From positions 1 to 64,000 of the forward strand of contig JAVYIG010000641.1 in the NCBI GenBank assembly GCA_035222895.1: a DNA stretch of 64,000 nt, in the 5' to 3' direction. Shown one piece after another: positions 25,201-33,397 of this stretch. How positions within the stretch are numbered: the stretch's first letter is position 1; each line of letters opens with the position of its first letter. This DNA is from Strongylocentrotus droebachiensis. Its lineage: Eukaryota > Echinodermata > Echinoidea > Camarodonta > Strongylocentrotidae. Position numbers and translations under genes: made by a program. The notes beneath the pieces were generated by a model that had not been told where the DNA came from, ran no database searches, and saw nothing but the letters and a program-made list of their open reading frames with translations.

Positions 25201-28200
25201 GACTGTGGCCAAGGTTGAGAGCAGTGTACAGACAGTCAGGGTTCATCTTACCAGGAAGGTCGATACTGAGACCAAATCGGTGAGTCATAATTTATTCTTT
25301 CTCTCTTCATTTGGTCTAGAGATTGTTTTACAGTGAATTATGAATGTTTGACATGTCTATTTGACTTCATCCAGATGACTTGCCAGTTTGAAGTCATTTT
25401 CGATATTTCCTTATCAAGTTTCAAGTCTGAAGATCTTCAACTTACTGTTTCCACCAATTGAAATCAGTTTAGTATCAATATAGGTCAGCTGTACCTTCAA
25501 GAAGAAAAGTTGAATCTTTTTAATAACATGTTAAAGACACGAATTGGGTTCAAAACCATATTGTTAAAAGATTTTGATAACAGCAATCTGTGCAGTTTGA
25601 ATACTTGTATTCATGCATTTTACTGAATAACTCATGAAGTGATATGCACCAGTCACTACAATTCACTTGCACTTTTGTACAACAAAATCATGAAAATATG
25701 ATGAATTACAGTGAAAATATGATGTTTTACAGTGAAAATATGATTTTTTTTGTACTAGTTGAGCTAATTACACCAAATTAAAGTTAGACTGTATTTTTGT
25801 TTAATAATTTTAACCTTTATGCACATTTTGATTTGAATACACCACACTATTCAACTAACCTTAACACCTATCTCACATTTCTACCACCCCTCCTCCTATT
25901 GACACTGTGTGATGTGTGTTTGCTGTGTTACCATAGCGACGGGAGGAGATCCGGGACCTTCAACTCGTCTTTGAGGAATTCAAGGACAAAGTAGAACCTC
26001 TCCTGAAGAAGATTGAAGAAGAAGAGAAAGAGAAGAATAAAGACAATGACGAAGACGGATCAGGGAAGGAAGATGATAAAAAAGATGATGATGACAAGGA
26101 TGAGAATGATAAAGAGAAGGATAAGGATGATGATAAAGCTAAAGATGATGATAAAGACAAAGATGGAAAAGATGATGATAAGAAGGATGATAGGGGTGGA
26201 AGTGCAGGGGGTAGTGGTAAGTAAGGTGTATGGATGAATAATAAACTCATAGTGTGATTGACACCGCCCTAGTTGTTCTATGATACAAGTGCCAACTCCA
26301 GTATTTAGTCTAAATATTTGTTGTATAAGGGGACATCCATGATGTGTTCCATTTAGTAAGGGTCATTCTTACTAAGTACTACTTACCACAATTTAATTTC
26401 AAAGGCAAGGAATCAGTGTTATAAAGTATTTTGTTAGCAGCCTAAAAATGTCACAATATGTGGCCATTCAAAACTAAAAATGTAAACAGACACTGTTTGA
26501 TTGATATTCTTGCCATTTTACCTGGATGATGTGATTTTTGAAAGCAGTGCATTCACATTCAAATTACCTAGGATTATTTTCAGTGATACGTGCTGTCAAT
26601 CCAGTATAACCGAATGTAACATACACAAGTGTGTATTACAATAGGATGCACGTGTATGTACAATAGTAAAATAAAAGATTTTGAAGGGGGAAAATAGCTC
26701 ATAGTTAAAAAAAGAAGTAAACTAGGATTGAATGAAAACACAGCTCACTAGCATTTCAAATTGATTTAATATTTATGATTTTTGGGATGTCTGTTACTGG
26801 TACGTTTGTGTATATTTGGAGTTACGTGCAGATAATGCTGTAAATTAAGAAAAAAAATGAGAGAAATGAAGAGGGGTTTTGAGTTTTTGAACATTCCAAC
26901 CTCTTAGAATTTATTCTTAAAATAATCTTTTTATGATGTACGTTATTTTCTTATACTTATTTTCTGAGGACATAACATTGACAGGCACTCAGCCACTACA
27001 GTAAGCAGTGAATTTAGTATTTAAATATTATTGAAAGTCATTCTATCAACTCCAAGATTCTTTAAGGCTAACCATTTTTGAAGTGCAGTAAATATTGTTT
27101 TCATTAAGTTACATTGTCAATATAGGCTTAACTCAACTTTTAAATATCAAATACCGGTAAATTCATCTCAATATATATGTGGCATTATTTAGGCAGTTTA
27201 TAATAAGAGTACTTCCACTATATATCACAAATTTAATAAGAATATAGTATATGATAACAATTACTTACTTATTTTGATTTGATAGCAGCTGTCTTATTTT
27301 GTAGAAAATCACATTTATCCGTTTATGTTTTAAACACCTTGACTTGTGACTGAAATATGTTATGTTGATCAGTTACTGTATTTTGCCTAACTTGTCTGCT
27401 AATTTTGTGGTAATCTGCCAAAGTAAACTAATACTCTGTATTTTTGTTGTGGAATGTTTTGTGTATGTCATGGGTTTAACCTCCAGGCACTTTTTATATT
27501 TGATGATACAACTAGCCGCGATAACTTTGAAACAATGCATTTGATGGTAAATTCAGTATACAGTCAAACCTGTCTACAGCGACTGCCCGAGAGAAACACA
27601 AAAAGTGGTCTTTGAAGACACGTGGTCGTTGTAGACAGGTTTCTTTAGTACATGTTTCAATGAGAAACTATTTTCAAGGGAAACAAAAAATGTGCTTGTT
27701 CTAGACAGGTGGTCACTAAAGCAGGTTTGACTGTACTTGCAGTGTAAAAATGAATGTTGGAGATACATCTAGGTCTTAGATTCAAGTAGGATTAAATAGC
27801 TTATCAGTGGGGAGCTTTCTAAAAAGAAAGAATACAAAAGATAGTTCATGACTCGTCATATGAATTGGGAAGCTGTGTAATTCCATGATAACCTACCAAC
27901 AAAGAAGGAAATTTTTTTTTTATGAATTGAATGTCCTTATGTCGATTATGACATGAAATTAAGAATGAAAATTAAAATTCTCAGTGACAAAATATTGTAA
28001 CATCTGTGTTTTAGTAAATTTCATTGATCTACTCGCCCTCCCCCATTTGATGTGGTCTTAAAGACCTTCTACTCATTGTCTTGCATTCACACAGTGAATA
28101 TTAGAAAGTCTTATTCTTCCATACATGGCATTTGTTACCCAAAACCTGGCAGATTTATTATTTACTTTTAAGTGTTGTCTAATTACATGTGTAACTCGTG

Positions 28201-30831
28201 AACCTTTTTAGTCACTTTTTTCTGTAAATCTTCTTGATATTTTGTGTTATCGAATTCCATTTTTGTTATAAATATACTTTAAGTCTCCTTTATTTTATAC
28301 AGTTTCCACTGTATCCTATCATTTTCTTCTGTAATAATTTGGATCTCGTCTTAATTCTATAATGTGTTTTTGGTAATAAGGAATTACTTATTTCATTACT
28401 TGCAGGTATCTTGTTGAATTTGATGTCGAATATGATTGTTATATCAAAGTAGTGAGTAGATTCTCATTCGAAAAGAGAGTTGCAGGCAACCCTTTATTTC
28501 TCTGTACAATGCAGTAACAATCTTAGAAGAAGAAAGCATTGCCTCATATGTTTGTATAGTTTGCGGCAAGGATAAAACTGGTACATTGCAAATCTAACAG
28601 GACACTTTAGAAGTTTAATTGATTTAAATTCAATCAAATTTAACATGAATCAATTAGTGAAACCTGTAGTATCATACTTGTGATTTAGTATTAAGTACAT
28701 GTGTGTTAATTATTCTGTGAGGTCATCACTTTCACGTTCTGCCGTCCTATTTGTCGATCTATATATGTATTATATGAATATTCATGCAATTATATATGTA
28801 GCCTTTCCAACATAGAACAAATATCTATATGATTACTAGATTGAAATATATAGCAGCGAGATAATTGTATTTCTAAATACCCTATCAGGTACTACAGCCT
28901 ATTTATATAATAAAAATCACTTAGGTGAGAGATGATTGATTATCATGAATGATTCTGTTCTTCATTTTTAGTTTGTTTTGCTGTGCTGTAAAGGTAACAT
29001 TCACAATTGGTATCACATAACTTTACATCGAGGGGTCAGTGACACAAAGACGTATAACTCCATTTTAGCCATTTTGAGAAGAAGTGGTTTATGTGTCACT
29101 GAGCACTTGGGCCTTAATGAGTTAAGTCTATGTTTCACTAGCCATTGACTTCCATGGGGTGTTGGGTGGAGTTTAGTCATTTTGGCAAAATATAGAGTTG
29201 CGTCTTTGTGTCACTAAACCCTCTATCTATATATATATACATATTGTATACAAAGAAACCAGCTTGTAGTGTGTCATGCTCAGAAATAATTGATTTCAGC
29301 GCAAGTGATAATATGTTTTCTGGAGGGCTAGGAACATACAATTTTTTTTCTTCAATGATAGATACCAGAGGCAAAAAAATGTGTATATTCTACTCAATTA
29401 TACAAGAGATTTTGAAAAGATACTACTTTCCGATTGAAATAATCACCACAATCTACATTCCTATTCGTATCCGGACATCTACCCCCTTGACATCCACCCC
29501 CGAATAACCATCCCCAGGATAACCACCCTCTAGGACAACTACCCCCTAGGGCAACTGCCCTCTAGGATGACTACCCCTCGTAGGAAAACTACCCCCAGAC
29601 AACGCCTCCCCGGGACAACTACCCCCTAGGATAGTTGTCCTGGAGGGTGGTTGTCCTAGAGGCTAGTTGTCCTAGAGGCTAGTTGTCCTAGGGGGTAGTT
29701 GTCCTAGAACCTGCTATTCTACATGTATATGGTAATATCTGATGTGAGCCAGAACTTATATTTATAAACACAGCTGACATAAACACAGAACACATAAACA
29801 CAGAATTATTCAACAAAATAAATCCCCTTCAGGCTCTCAACACAGATAATTAAATATACAATGGGCAATTATTTCTATTTTCTCTGCACAAACATTTTCA
29901 CCTAACATTGAAATGGTTTTCTAGAAGTTTTCAACCTACAGTATGGATAATCATGTCTTCTTCCCAATGCTATGCCATCGGATTCAGTAAGTATTGTTGA
30001 TTTTACCTTTTCACTAATTCAGGCTAACAACATAATGGAAATGTTTGGTTAATTGATCGATGTGTATGTATATGTAAGTACACGGATAGATTTTTCCATG
30101 AATTCATCTATTTTACTGACTTTTTACAAAATGATCATGCATCAATTCCACCTCCCACTTCACGTGCACAACAACAGCGTGGGGACAAAACAGAAGAGAA
30201 GACAGGTTTCGCATTGACCAACATGTAGGAGTTATTGGTATTTTCATATGTTGTAAAGTTGAACTTTTTCAACTACATCGAGTACAAATATTGATTTGTA
30301 CTTTGCATTTTATATAATTATCCATTTCAGAACAAAGAGCGTATGGATAAAATGGATGGCCGTGTGGCGGCCCTAGAAGGCAAGCCCGGTGGCGCCTCGG
30401 CTGTACCGCCAGCCGCTGCTAGTGTAGCCCCTGAAGGTGATGGAGACGAGCAGAGCGGAGAAGGCCCCGGTAAAGCTTCGGGGGCCAAGTCCCGACGAAG
30501 GAGTGTCGCTCCAAGCGAACGTCGGTCAAGACAGCAAGGCTCCAAGTCGGGTGACGAGGGCGCGGACGATGGCGGACAGCGGGATGGTAGCGTGGATAGA
30601 AATGAAGCACCGAGCCAGGCTACGAGTAGGACAACGCGTGGTCGAGGCCGTGGACGAGGTCGAGGACGAGGTGGAAGTAAGGCATCATCACGAGCAGGGA
30701 AGACACCACGTGATGAAGGAGATGACAATGCTAGTCAAGCTCAAGGTGGACGAGTTAGTCAACAGCTTAGTGATCATCCATCGCTTCAATCAGAGACTCT
30801 TACCATTGCTAAAACACAAGATGGTAGTTAG
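4255..30831 (+). CDS. Gene 1: long coiled-coil protein, about 20 exons (family not identified)
   Basis: Spliced gene assembled from open, phase-compatible segments with GT-AG boundaries. Coding parts: 4255-4295, 6732-6994, 7801-8059, 8764-8956, 12320-12405, 13986-14068, 14555-14650, 15629-15854, 16563-16691, 17593-17717, 18206-18332, 19225-19365, 19883-19909, 20437-20445, 21196-21392, 22362-22587, 23474-23494 (probable), 25193-25279, then 25937-26224 and/or 30331-30831. The N-terminus (about 65 residues) is rich in Gly, Ser and Pro. Almost everything after it is charged, heptad-like coiled coil rich in E, K, Q, R and L, with no signal peptide in the main model. An Ala/Gly/Pro linker interrupts it in the exon at 22362. 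The total would be about 870 or 945 residues depending on the last exon. One junction (12405 to 13986) does not keep frame, so an exon may be missing there. A structural cytoskeletal or centrosomal/ciliary role would be typical of such a protein, but that is inference and I do not assign an orthologue. Confidence 0.8.
6732..6994 (+). CDS. Gene 1, exon 2 (Ser/Pro-rich linker into coiled coil)
   Basis: Acceptor 'ccctccgtag' and donor 'caag|gtaaca', phase 2 in and phase 1 out. The first half is rich in S, P, Q and G, including a short LSQLSQ repeat. The second half (from GRIQQMENRLG) begins the coiled coil, with a regular spacing of hydrophobic residues. Confidence 0.8.
7801..8059 (+). CDS. Gene 1, exon 3 (coiled coil)
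   Basis: Acceptor 'aactgacag', donor 'aag|gttagt', phase 1 to phase 2. It is open over 259 bases in the only frame that joins exon 2 and exon 4. It encodes a charged helix-forming segment (GELKQTYRTTEDTLLAERQ onward) with no membrane segment or catalytic motif. Confidence 0.85.
8764..8956 (+). CDS. Gene 1, exon 4 (coiled coil)
   Basis: Acceptor 'ttctcacag', donor 'ttg|gtaagt', phase 2 to phase 0. It reads RYAELKNELDEANRMREQL and onward, another long helix. The exon ends 45 bases before a nested transposable-element insertion in the next intron. Confidence 0.85.
9105..9821. mobile_element. Element inserted at TTAA inside copy 1 (piggyBac-like target choice)
   Basis: Termini aggtattacaaagttttgg (9109) and ccaaaactttgtattacct (ending 9817) are inverted repeats. 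TTAA flanks both sides (9105-9108, 9818-9821). The uninterrupted copy at 18397 has a single TTAA at the matching point ('gtcttaactccaccc'), so the empty site can be read in the same window. TTAA target duplication is characteristic of piggyBac-type transposition. No transposase frame remains. Confidence 0.75.
9424..9612 (-). mobile_element. SINE with A-box and B-box-like promoter, (CA)n end
   Basis: Read on the - strand, the sequence has a 'gtggcgtgcgcctgtaatcc' box (about 9587-9606) and a 'caggttcgaaactg' B-box (9531-9544), followed by 'gacgtttaaaggtcggtccc' and a (CA)n tail at 9424-9441 on the + strand. This arrangement is that of an RNA polymerase III SINE. The first box resembles both 7SL-derived and tRNA-derived SINE heads; I cannot decide between them. 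It lies inside the TTAA element. Confidence 0.6.
11556..11715. mobile_element. Hairpin MITE with GGGCCCCGTCTTACAAAGAG ends
   Basis: Left arm ctgggccccgtcttacaaag at 11556 and the matching inverted arm ending at 11715 form nearly perfect termini of about 35 bases. The interior repeats 'tatcaatcgcaact' in both orientations, so the whole 160 bp can fold. I see no clear target duplication beyond the extended palindrome. Non-coding. Confidence 0.75.
12320..12405 (+). CDS. Gene 1, exon 5 (provisional)
   Basis: Acceptor 'cattcactag' and donor 'acag|gtaaac'. Only the phase 0 reading is open (NSKISTLMSLPDPYLEKLMS onward), matching the phase 0 end of exon 4. It ends in phase 2, while the next recognised exon needs phase 0, so either an intervening small exon was missed or this exon belongs to an alternative transcript. 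Confidence 0.6.
13670..13775 (+). repeat. Dispersed repeat related to 19395-19510
   Basis: The segment 'acctggcaggaattaattcc' followed by 'ttgaaatgctagagcgcc' is matched in the opposite orientation at 19460-19495 ('agcatttcaaggacataatt' followed by 'cctgccaggta'). A looser relative lies near 20745. It is probably a SINE or LINE 3' end fragment. Confidence 0.5.
13986..14068 (+). CDS. Gene 1, exon 6 (coiled coil)
   Basis: Acceptor 'ggtataccag', donor 'gctcg|gtaaat'. It is read in phase 0 as MDHQRKFNENQQHSNQ and onward and ends in phase 2, joining perfectly to the Leu-Gly-Glu start of exon 7. No other AG lies in the preceding 100 bases, so the acceptor is fixed. Because it begins with ATG in frame it could also be used as an alternative start. 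Confidence 0.7.
14555..14650 (+). CDS. Gene 1, exon 7 (coiled coil)
   Basis: Acceptor 'tttatttgcag' and donor 'attaa|gtaatt', phase 2 to phase 2. It reads LGEVRDVLMDLRNRVTTEE and onward. A partial duplicate of its acceptor and first bases lies 51 bases upstream (14494-14520). Confidence 0.8.
15629..15854 (+). CDS. Gene 1, exon 8 (coiled coil)
   Basis: Acceptor 'tttgttcag', donor 'gaaaag|gtgagg', phase 2 to phase 0. It encodes KMNDVQAQLHEVSRKRDES and onward, about 75 residues of uninterrupted charged helix. Codon use is richer in C and G than the flanking introns. Confidence 0.85.
16563..16691 (+). CDS. Gene 1, exon 9 (coiled coil)
   Basis: Acceptor 'ttgatgacag', donor 'cagaag|gtgagt', phase 0 to phase 0, 129 bases. 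It reads YLHAEQAARIAHEQAMREE and onward, an Ala/Glu-rich helix. Confidence 0.85.
16821..17245. mobile_element. Non-autonomous TIR element with 6-bp target duplication
   Basis: Inverted ends cagagctgccaac (16827) and gttggcagctctg (ending 17239). CCCTAT occurs directly outside both ends (16821-16826, 17240-17245). The 413-bp body is AT-rich with no transposase. It sits in gene 1 intron 9. Confidence 0.75.
17457..17630 (+). repeat. 91-bp tandem duplication of a splice acceptor and exon start
   Basis: The block containing 'cgcttcttcagcttgacagg' and ending 'ggtatgaataaag' is present twice, with the exon-like starts at 17502 and 17593. The upstream copy runs into a stop codon (after Asn-Lys-Glu-Gln-Asn) and has no donor. 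The downstream copy is the one continuous with exon 10. Confidence 0.85.
17593..17717 (+). CDS. Gene 1, exon 10 (coiled coil)
   Basis: Acceptor 'gcttcttcag', donor 'acaag|gtaata', phase 0 to phase 2. It reads LDRHKNVGGMNKVSDTVEK and onward. Its first 37 bases and acceptor are duplicated just upstream, which could give competition between two 3' splice sites. Confidence 0.85.
18206..18332 (+). CDS. Gene 1, exon 11 (coiled coil)
   Basis: Acceptor 'tttattattcag', donor 'aacgtg|gtaaga', phase 2 to phase 0. It reads RQSQDKQIESKIEDVQEKL and onward, a heptad-like helix ending in a Ser/Thr-rich stretch. Confidence 0.85.
18393..18649. mobile_element. TIR element family 'A', copy 2 (uninterrupted, 249 bp)
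   Basis: The element at 18397-18645 has ends caagggttcag and the complement of its partner ending ctcg. AAAC flanks both sides (18393-18396, 18646-18649). It aligns to both halves of copy 1 and supplies the empty site for the element nested in copy 1. Confidence 0.85.
18904..19215 (+). repeat. Tandem duplication, about 160 bp, in intron 11
   Basis: Two adjacent copies beginning 'aaatataagatatctgcc' (18904) and 'aaatataagttatctgcc' (19062) share the 'tttcatttgtgca', 'gttgagataagg' and 'atctaaccacat' segments. The second copy ends 10 bases before exon 12. Confidence 0.8.
19225..19365 (+). CDS. Gene 1, exon 12 (coiled coil)
   Basis: Acceptor 'atctatgtag', donor 'ctagct|gtaagt', phase 0 to phase 0, 141 bases. 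It reads SQDKMVSALEEAKNGQLRA and onward. The start Ser-Gln-Asp-Lys echoes the start of exon 11, hinting at an internal helical repeat. Confidence 0.85.
19390..19510 (-). repeat. Dispersed repeat with (AAT)n, 'tatagcgccgtctatctaga' core
   Basis: Bracketed by (AAT)n at 19388-19402 and (ATT)n at 19450-19464. The core and the adjoining 'agcatttcaagg' segment match, in reverse orientation, the repeat at 13670-13775. Probably the 3' end of a retroposon. Confidence 0.45.
19883..19909 (+). CDS. Gene 1, microexon 13 (27 bp)
   Basis: Acceptor 'cttaccttacag' and donor 'gaccag|gtaaag', phase 0 to phase 0, encoding Ala-Val-Glu-Glu-Ala-Leu-Gly-Asp-Gln. Strong splice signals on both sides and continuity with neighbouring helices support it. 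Confidence 0.75.
20437..20445 (+). CDS. Gene 1, microexon 14 (9 bp)
   Basis: Acceptor 'atttatttctcacag', then ggcgcaaag, then donor gtaagt: a complete exon of three codons, Gly-Ala-Lys, phase 0 to phase 0. Inclusion or skipping would keep the frame. Both splice sites are close to consensus, which is why I accept so short an exon. Confidence 0.6.
21196..21392 (+). CDS. Gene 1, exon 15 (coiled coil)
   Basis: Acceptor 'tatgtttgtag', donor 'gacag|gtgagc', phase 0 to phase 2. It reads AANQIVEDHSENLEKINDW and onward, 65 residues of charged helix including one Trp. Confidence 0.85.
21528..21717. mobile_element. MITE with CAGTGGCGGATCCAGG ends, 180 bp
   Basis: The element at 21533-21712 has inverted termini cagtggcggatccagg and the complement of its partner ending cgcccctg, one mismatch. 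CCTGG is repeated directly outside both ends (21528-21532, 21713-21717). The interior contains C-rich 'cacgtgccccccc' segments. Non-coding. Confidence 0.85.
22362..22587 (+). CDS. Gene 1, exon 16 (helix, then Ala/Gly/Pro linker)
   Basis: Acceptor 'gtgtttgcag', donor 'aataag|gtatct', phase 2 to phase 0. The first third continues the coiled coil (RIRDVQMVRADLATKYTQL). An Ala/Gly/Pro-rich linker follows (QGGGAPAAAPIP), then a Lys/Gly patch, then a return to Glu-rich helix. The linker is the clearest break in the rod. Confidence 0.85.
23474..23494 (+). CDS. Gene 1, possible microexon 17 (21 bp)
   Basis: Acceptor 'gcaactatcag', then seven codons (QRKKVEE), then 'gtctgt'. The donor is weak, but the peptide fits the helix register between exon 16 (ELNK) and exon 18 (VKETV) and the phase is 0 to 0. 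The two neighbours also join in frame without it. Confidence 0.4.
24841..25097. mobile_element. Inverted-repeat element, about 257 bp
   Basis: The arm 'acatatgaagagtttaattc' and the following 'caaaaggagctaaatccat' are matched on the opposite strand by the segment ending at 25097, about 40 bases with a few mismatches. Short AT-rich centre. Target duplication not clear. Confidence 0.7.
25193..25279 (+). CDS. Gene 1, exon 18 (coiled coil)
   Basis: Acceptor 'ttttgtgtag', donor 'aaatcg|gtgagt', phase 0 to phase 0, 87 bases. It reads VKETVAKVESSVQTVRVHL and onward. It can join in frame to either 25937 or 30331. Confidence 0.8.
25937..26224 (+). CDS. Gene 1, exon 19: acidic Asp/Lys-rich tail with in-frame stop
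   Basis: Acceptor 'ttaccatag'. It begins with helix (RREEIRDLQLVFEEFKDKV), then becomes a run dominated by Asp, Lys and Glu (about 26020-26190), and ends Gly-Lys-stop at 26222-26224. A consensus donor (agtg|gtaagt) overlaps the stop at 26217, but using it gives phase 1, which hits a stop when joined to the last exon. I therefore read this as an alternative terminal exon. Confidence 0.65.
   Translation, partial: RREEIRDLQLVFEEFKDKVEPLLKKIEEEEKEKNKDNDEDGSGKEDDKKDDDDKDENDKEKDKDDDKAKDDDKDKDGKDDDKKDDRGGSAGGSGK
27559..27735. mobile_element. TA-flanked MITE with CAGTCAAACCTG ends, 173 bp
   Basis: The termini cagtcaaacctgtctac (27561) and the complement of caggtttgactg (ending 27733) are inverted repeats, flanked by TA on both sides, as for Tc1/mariner-type insertions. 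The element lies in the long intron between 26224 and 30331. Confidence 0.7.
29029..29224. mobile_element. TIR element family 'A', copy 3 (opposite orientation)
   Basis: Same ends as the copies at 9002 and 18397 (cgaggggtcagtgacacaaa at left, gtctttgtgtcact at right) but the interior is inverted relative to them. The right end has drifted into a short TA repeat, so the target duplication is no longer readable. Confidence 0.8.
29475..29707. repeat. Inverted array of about 20-bp AGTTGTCCTAGGGGGT units
   Basis: From 29475 to about 29625 units of the form 'ggacaactaccccctag' are repeated with variation. From 29627 to 29707 the same unit runs on the opposite strand ('tagttgtcctag'). The two half-arrays meet near 29627 and can form a long imperfect hairpin. 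No coding capacity. Confidence 0.8.
30331..30831 (+). CDS. Gene 1, exon 20: Arg/Gly-rich basic C-terminus and stop
   Basis: Acceptor 'ttatccatttcag', phase 0. It encodes NKERMDKMDGRVAALEGKP, then Ala/Pro/Gly-rich and Ser/Arg-rich low-complexity sequence, a run of alternating Arg-Gly (30638-30670), and ends at TAG 30829-30831. It joins in frame to exon 18 but not through the donor of exon 19. RG repeats are often RNA-binding or methylated; that role is only a suggestion here. It is GC-rich compared with its surroundings. Confidence 0.8.
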   Translation, partial: NKERMDKMDGRVAALEGKPGGASAVPPAAASVAPEGDGDEQSGEGPGKASGAKSRRRSVAPSERRSRQQGSKSGDEGADDGGQRDGSVDRNEAPSQATSRTTRGRGRGRGRGRGGSKASSRAGKTPRDEGDDNASQAQGGRVSQQLSDHPSLQSETLTIAKTQDGS

Positions 30832-32740
30832 ATCACCCTCATCTCATATCATACTCTAGAATCTTGAATAAGATGGAAAATGAATATATGGAAATATTTT
30901 TTATATGACCACATCATGTCAGGACTGACACTATAATAATAACATCCTGTAAATTATATTTTACATAATATGACCATTACCTATTCTCCCTTATTTTAGA
31001 GTAAAACTACTTCAGCTTCAAATCACTACATTTTAGAAGTTGAAAGGATATTTTTTAAACTACCGAATGATTATATAATTATTTAAGAAGACTTGTTTTG
31101 GGGGAAAAACAATTCATTTACTTTTGTTAAGTATGTAAGTATCATAATTACGCCTATCCTTTATCATTAAAATACCTATTCTGGTGTTTTAAAGATAATT
31201 GATTAATCAGATAAGATAATAATTCTATCTTTCAAATCTTGATATAAATACATGTATATATTAATGAAATAGAAACTACCGATATAGACATCATATTTTT
31301 TAGTAAAAGAGTACAGTTTGTTTTTCTCGGAAGACAAATAAATAGTTGTAGGAAACATACAGTTATGTGACATATTACTATTGCCTGTATTTCCCTTTAA
31401 TAAATCTGTCTTTAGATAAAGACGAATTAGATTTCTGTCGTTTGACTACAGCCCCTTTCATAAACTTTCCTTGTTACAGGTACTAATAATCATTATTATA
31501 GTACCGACTTTTCTCGTTTATTATTTTGTATTGATATTTATTAGCTGATGTTTGATACATGTATATAAAATGAATAGGCGAATGCAATTTACATTTAATA
31601 TTTGAAATGTTGGGTATTTCAAGATGTAGTGATGACTGTGATATAGATTGCCAAAGGTGTGTAAATAATACTTGTTCTAGTACCGGTAGAGAATGTTGTT
31701 GTTGTCTAACGAAACCTTTTTTCTCTCTCGTACTCTGAATTAATTTGTAGTTGATTATTTGTATGTTTGGAAGTTTGTCAGAAAAGTTATATATCCGCCT
31801 TTTCTGTTATGTTTAAAGCTGTTATTACTAGTTAATGAATCGTTCTTCTTATTTCTTGCATGTAGTATTAGAGCAATAATGAATGAGAATAATGTACTAA
31901 GTAATCAACCTATATAGTAGACATAATACTTAGCTATTCTTTCACTCTTCCATTATACCATACACATGTATATATTTCTCATTTCTCATTTGGATATTTT
32001 CTCTTTTTTCTCTTTTTTAAAATTCTTTATTATTTATTTTCTCACCAATTTGATTACTGTAATTATAGTATAGTGGTTTACTAAAAGAGCAAAACTGTAG
32101 CACGTGGTTAGAATCTGTTCAGGGCGCCATGCATAAATCATATTCCAAAATTCAATCGTTTATAAAAAATGATAACAAATGATGAGAATATAATCCTGAT
32201 ACAATGCCATGGTATTAGTTCTTGCTGCATTGGTTAACTTAACCGTATCATGTTGTCGAATTCAATCAATTTCGTAATGTAGGCCTATTATACAATATTC
32301 AAAGCAACATTTCTTTTAATGACCCTACAGTTTGACAATGGTTGCCCAACATAGCGACCAGTAAGATATATGCAGCAAGGTATCCACTAGCAGATGCTTT
32401 CATTCGTATAACATTCCTCATCACGGATTCTGTGAAGAAGTGTTGATGATTGGAATTCTTTAGTAAACTAGTCCTTTATGTCTGAAATATTGTAAATTTG
32501 TAAATTTTCTAATGTTTTTGTTTTAAAGTTGGTAATTTGCAGAAATTCATGGTGTATTAGTTGCTGATATAAACCGCTTTTTTAGAATGTTGTTCATGGT
32601 TTCTCGGAAATGTGTCCTTGGTATCAATTAGTTCATAACTATAGTGACTTACATTTTTGAAGAAAAAAACTATGTCATTTTCCATTTTTTCCTATGGTAT
32701 ATTACAGTCTTTTGATTATGTACAGTAGATACAATAAATG
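30832..32740 (+). other. Probable 3' UTR of gene 1
   Basis: AT-rich, no coding sequence. AATAAA-type signals occur near 31337, 31399 and 32730; the last ('acaataaatgctc') lies in a long AT-rich run. I cannot tell which is used. Confidence 0.4.
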
Positions 32741-32972
32741 CTCAATTGTTTCATATAAACATCATTTACATCCTTTTTTATTCCCGTAGAGTGCATTGAG
32801 AGATGTAAATGTTGTGGCTATGAAAAATGATTGCTTGTACAAAAAGGTACAAACACAAGAATCGTTCCCCCCGATGCTAATCATGATAATTATGAATACC
32901 ATACTACCTGATATTATTAGCTTTGACAACTTACAGTAGGATACATAAAGATTTAAACATAAATTGGAGTCT

Positions 32973-33008
<36 letters not shown>

Positions 33009-33027
33009 GGGGGGGGAGAGGGAGGGG
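32973..33027. repeat. (GA)n microsatellite
   Basis: About 55 bases of GA repeats with G interruptions, followed by a G-rich stretch. Confidence 0.9.
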
Positions 33028-33397
33028 GCGAGAATTAGTTGTACGATGATTTCTAATTTCTGATTTGCAAGAATATACTCCTAAGAGTTCAACACGGAGC
33101 ATGCCGTAAAACAAAGCAAACTAGTCATTTAAATTGTAATGATTTAATATGTTCTTCTACGTATTTCAACAATTACAACACAAGGGCGAAGTGGAATTCT
33201 ATTCTTTGGTTTATACCGTCCATTCTACTCTTTTATTTGTAAGATTTCTATAACAGTTTCCATGACATCAGCGACTGGTTAACACGTCTGTGTATGATTG
33301 AAAGGGTTGGCATGACGCTTCTTCATGGAGTACACACCTACTTGAAAACACTTCCGACTATCTGGCAGAACCATCATGACTGTGATGGATTCATCTT

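Larger units (their letters stand above)
26225..30330 (+). other. Gene 1 last intron (about 4.1 kb)
   Basis: AT-rich intron with a TA-flanked MITE (27559-27735), a family 'A' element (29029-29224) and the inverted 'AGTTGTCCTAG' array (29475-29707). Two short open segments with splice-like borders (28410-28455, 29925-29986) do not keep the frame and are not annotated as exons. Confidence 0.55.

Noticed and set aside
28407..28455. Possible small exon after 'ttacttgcag'
   Set aside because: It ends in a stop or in the wrong phase for exon 20; the peptide is hydrophobic and unlike its neighbours.
29925..29986. Possible exon between acceptor 'gttttctag' and donor 'ttca|gtaagt'
   Set aside because: Its length would repair the phase from exon 19 to exon 20, but the required frame contains a stop (Tyr-Gly-stop).
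30327..30728. 133-codon - strand frame rich in Arg, Pro and Ser
   Set aside because: It is the complement of the GC-rich last exon of gene 1.
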